From NCBI GenBank assembly GCA_017532085.1, contig JAFXJT010000071.1, positions 1 through 43,510 of the forward strand: 43,510 nucleotides of DNA. The letters are read 5' to 3'. Under the pieces are notes generated by a model. That model was given only the letters and a program-made list of their open reading frames with translations, was not told where the DNA came from and did not search any database. Positions 42,038-43,510 of this stretch are shown one piece after another; the stretch's first letter is position 1, and each line of letters begins with the position of its first letter. The DNA comes from Oscillospiraceae bacterium (GTDB taxonomy: Bacteria > Bacillota > Clostridia > Oscillospirales > Ruminococcaceae). The position numbers were made by a program, and so were the translations under genes.

Positions 42038-43510
42038 TTAGGTAAACATATTTATTAAATGAAATAAAGCAATACTGATCAATGGGAAGCAATAGATGCC
42101 CAGCAACATCAGAAGGAAGGCAGCTTTTGTGAGGGGCAAAGCAAATCGGCAGATGCGTTCTGTTTGCTTTGCAGTAACATATCTTCTCGCAATGGCATAT
42201 AGCAGGCATAGGAAGACGCCCAACAAGCTTACTGCCAATCCCATGACGAGACCGGGCGGCGTGTAGTGCAGCGATACGGTGACCTTTCCGGCAGGGACTC
42301 GAACGGCCGTTTCACAGGTATTGACCCGATACACCTCGGCAGATTTGCCGTTGACTGTGGCGGAAAAGCCCTCATCATAAGGGATTGCCAAGATCAGTGT
42401 ACCATCCTGCGGAGAAACCGTTGTTGTTGTGTAGGTGCGGCGATCAAATGTCAGCTCCGCTTGGGGGAGTGCTGCGAGAGCCTCAGTTAGAGGATCCAGC
42501 TGAATTCCAAATACACCGAAGCTTTCACAATTGAAATTCTTGTGGACTTTTGCACGCACTGTTACATAAGCATTCTCTTTGCAGTCAAGATAAACCAAGC
42601 CATTGATCGAGTTCTGGGGATAATTTCTCTCTTTGCTGATGTTGTTGATGCTGACGGAAACGCTTTCGTTTCTTGGATTGCCGATTTCTGTACCGGTCAA
42701 ACTGTACAGATCAAAGTACAGAGCCTGTTTGCCGGAAACAAAAAAGGAGAAACAGATCTGTGCAGTATTTTCGGGATCGGTAATGGTGCAGGCGGCAGAG
42801 CCATCATCGCCGATTTCCAGTGTCAGATTCTCACACTTGGTGGCAGGATAGGAGGTGATCAGATTGTCTAACCCAAGCTTTTGTTCAGCCAGATAGGCTT
42901 GTATATTGGCTCTGGAGCCATTGGGAAGCTCAGAAATGGTTTCTGGATCACGGGTGGTATGGATGACTTGTGGTGCTGTGATTGCACTTTCTCCGATGGA
43001 CAATCTGTAATCGGTCCAGATGGAGGATACCCAATCCGGGAAATCACCGCTTTGTCCAAGCTGATAGCGAACCCCCCATAAAGCATCCGTCAAAACAGTG
43101 CCGCCTGTGGAGGGCACTTCCATCCAATAGGAGCTGTAACCCATTTTTTTGACACCACGCATATAGTCCTCACGGGTCAGTGAGGTGTAATGTGCCATCG
43201 TGGGATATCCCAATGCACCAACCATATTGGCGTGGGCATACTTACGTGTCAGCTTCAGACGATAGAACCGATCGTCATCAATGCGATCAGCGGCAGAAAC
43301 TGTGTTGGTGTACAGATCATCCTGAGCGGCACTGAGTCCGATATAGCAAGTGACACTTAAGATACATTCGCCTGCAAACAGAATACAGAACACTGCGGTG
43401 AGAAGTCGTACTCCGATGCGGCGGCGATGATAAAACAGAAGTACAATGCCGTAACCGAGTGCGGTAAGAATCAAAGGAATCAACAGCAGCAGCAGGTTTT
43501 TCAGTTCCAC
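42038..43510 (-). CDS. YfhO-like membrane protein, C-terminal part (partial)
   Basis: The frame is open through the right edge, so the 490 visible residues are the C-terminal part of a larger protein. Helices lie at the start (LLLLLIPLILTALGYGIVLL, RLLTAVFCILFAGECIL) and at the end (LVMGLAVSLLGVFLCLLY, AAFLLMLLGIYCFPLIS). Between them is a large extracytoplasmic beta-rich region with DDDRFYRLKL, VRYQLGQS and LAIPYDEGFSATVNGKSAEVYRVN; this last motif, before the final helices, is typical of YfhO (PF09586). YfhO proteins are proposed glycosyltransferase-like enzymes that decorate lipoteichoic acid. It ends in its own terminator. Confidence 0.8.
   Translation of the reverse strand: MELKNLLLLLIPLILTALGYGIVLLFYHRRRIGVRLLTAVFCILFAGECILSVTCYIGLSAAQDDLYTNTVSAADRIDDDRFYRLKLTRKYAHANMVGALGYPTMAHYTSLTREDYMRGVKKMGYSSYWMEVPSTGGTVLTDALWGVRYQLGQSGDFPDWVSSIWTDYRLSIGESAITAPQVIHTTRDPETISELPNGSRANIQAYLAEQKLGLDNLITSYPATKCENLTLEIGDDGSAACTITDPENTAQICFSFFVSGKQALYFDLYSLTGTEIGNPRNESVSVSINNISKERNYPQNSINGLVYLDCKENAYVTVRAKVHKNFNCESFGVFGIQLDPLTEALAALPQAELTFDRRTYTTTTVSPQDGTLILAIPYDEGFSATVNGKSAEVYRVNTCETAVRVPAGKVTVSLHYTPPGLVMGLAVSLLGVFLCLLYAIARRYVTAKQTERICRFALPLTKAAFLLMLLGIYCFPLISIALFHLINMFT

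Overview
The window looks like part of the chromosome of a spore-forming, Gram-positive, cellulosome-type gut bacterium, most likely Ruminococcus or a close relative in the Oscillospiraceae. The reasons are a type I dockerin behind a threonine linker at the left edge, a SipL-SpoIVA spore-coat pair, clostridial-style AGGAGG ribosome sites with several TTG starts, and roughly even GC content. No rRNA, tRNA, CRISPR array, transposase or prophage gene was seen.

Layout. 1-2.6 kb: end of a dockerin protein (+), an aldose 1-epimerase and a DUF378 membrane protein (-), and a membrane-anchored NERD protein (+). 2.7-3.6 kb: a frameshifted YitT-family gene (-). 3.7-8.9 kb: a minus-strand operon of a divergent HSP90-family chaperone (frameshifted here) followed by two paralogous helical-repeat proteins. 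9.0-12.1 kb: SipL and SpoIVA (+), with a sigma-E-like promoter.

12.2-30.6 kb: one long minus-strand unit read from a near-consensus sigma-A promoter at about 30.6 kb. In order it encodes a polyprenyl-phosphate sugar-1-phosphate transferase, ManC, Gmd, two GT4 glycosyltransferases, Rmd, an ABC-2 permease (Wzm), an ATPase with a Wzt-like C-terminal domain, a coiled-coil/glycosyltransferase/methyltransferase fusion, a DUF4214-like protein and an 815-residue double glycosyltransferase. ManC, Gmd and Rmd make GDP-D-rhamnose, so this reads as an ABC-exported, probably methyl-capped D-rhamnose polysaccharide pathway. The same strand continues with almost no gap into a Ktr potassium uptake pair, a NADAR-like (DUF6977) protein with an extra SH3-like tail, and a membrane protein broken by an in-frame TAG.

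30.7-34.6 kb: a zinc operon (-), Zur-ZnuA-ZnuC-ZnuB-metallophosphoesterase, with a consensus promoter and a palindromic Fur-family box. 34.7-38.6 kb: the divergent pyrF-pyrK-pyrD-histidine phosphatase-RuvX operon (+), in which most starts overlap the previous stop. 38.6-40.4 kb: a 58-residue membrane protein (-), TrmL and a DegV protein (+). 40.5-43.5 kb: a ROK-type regulator lacking the zinc motif (-), with a palindrome upstream, and the C-terminal part of a YfhO-like membrane protein (-).

Three genes are interrupted (YitT, HSP90-like, membrane protein at 12.2-13.1 kb). Two are single-base frameshifts and one is a nonsense codon, so sequencing error and real decay both remain possible. The best candidates for something little described are the HSP90/helical-repeat operon, the coiled-coil/GT/methyltransferase fusion in the D-rhamnan cluster, and the solitary NADAR protein with an SH3-like tail.
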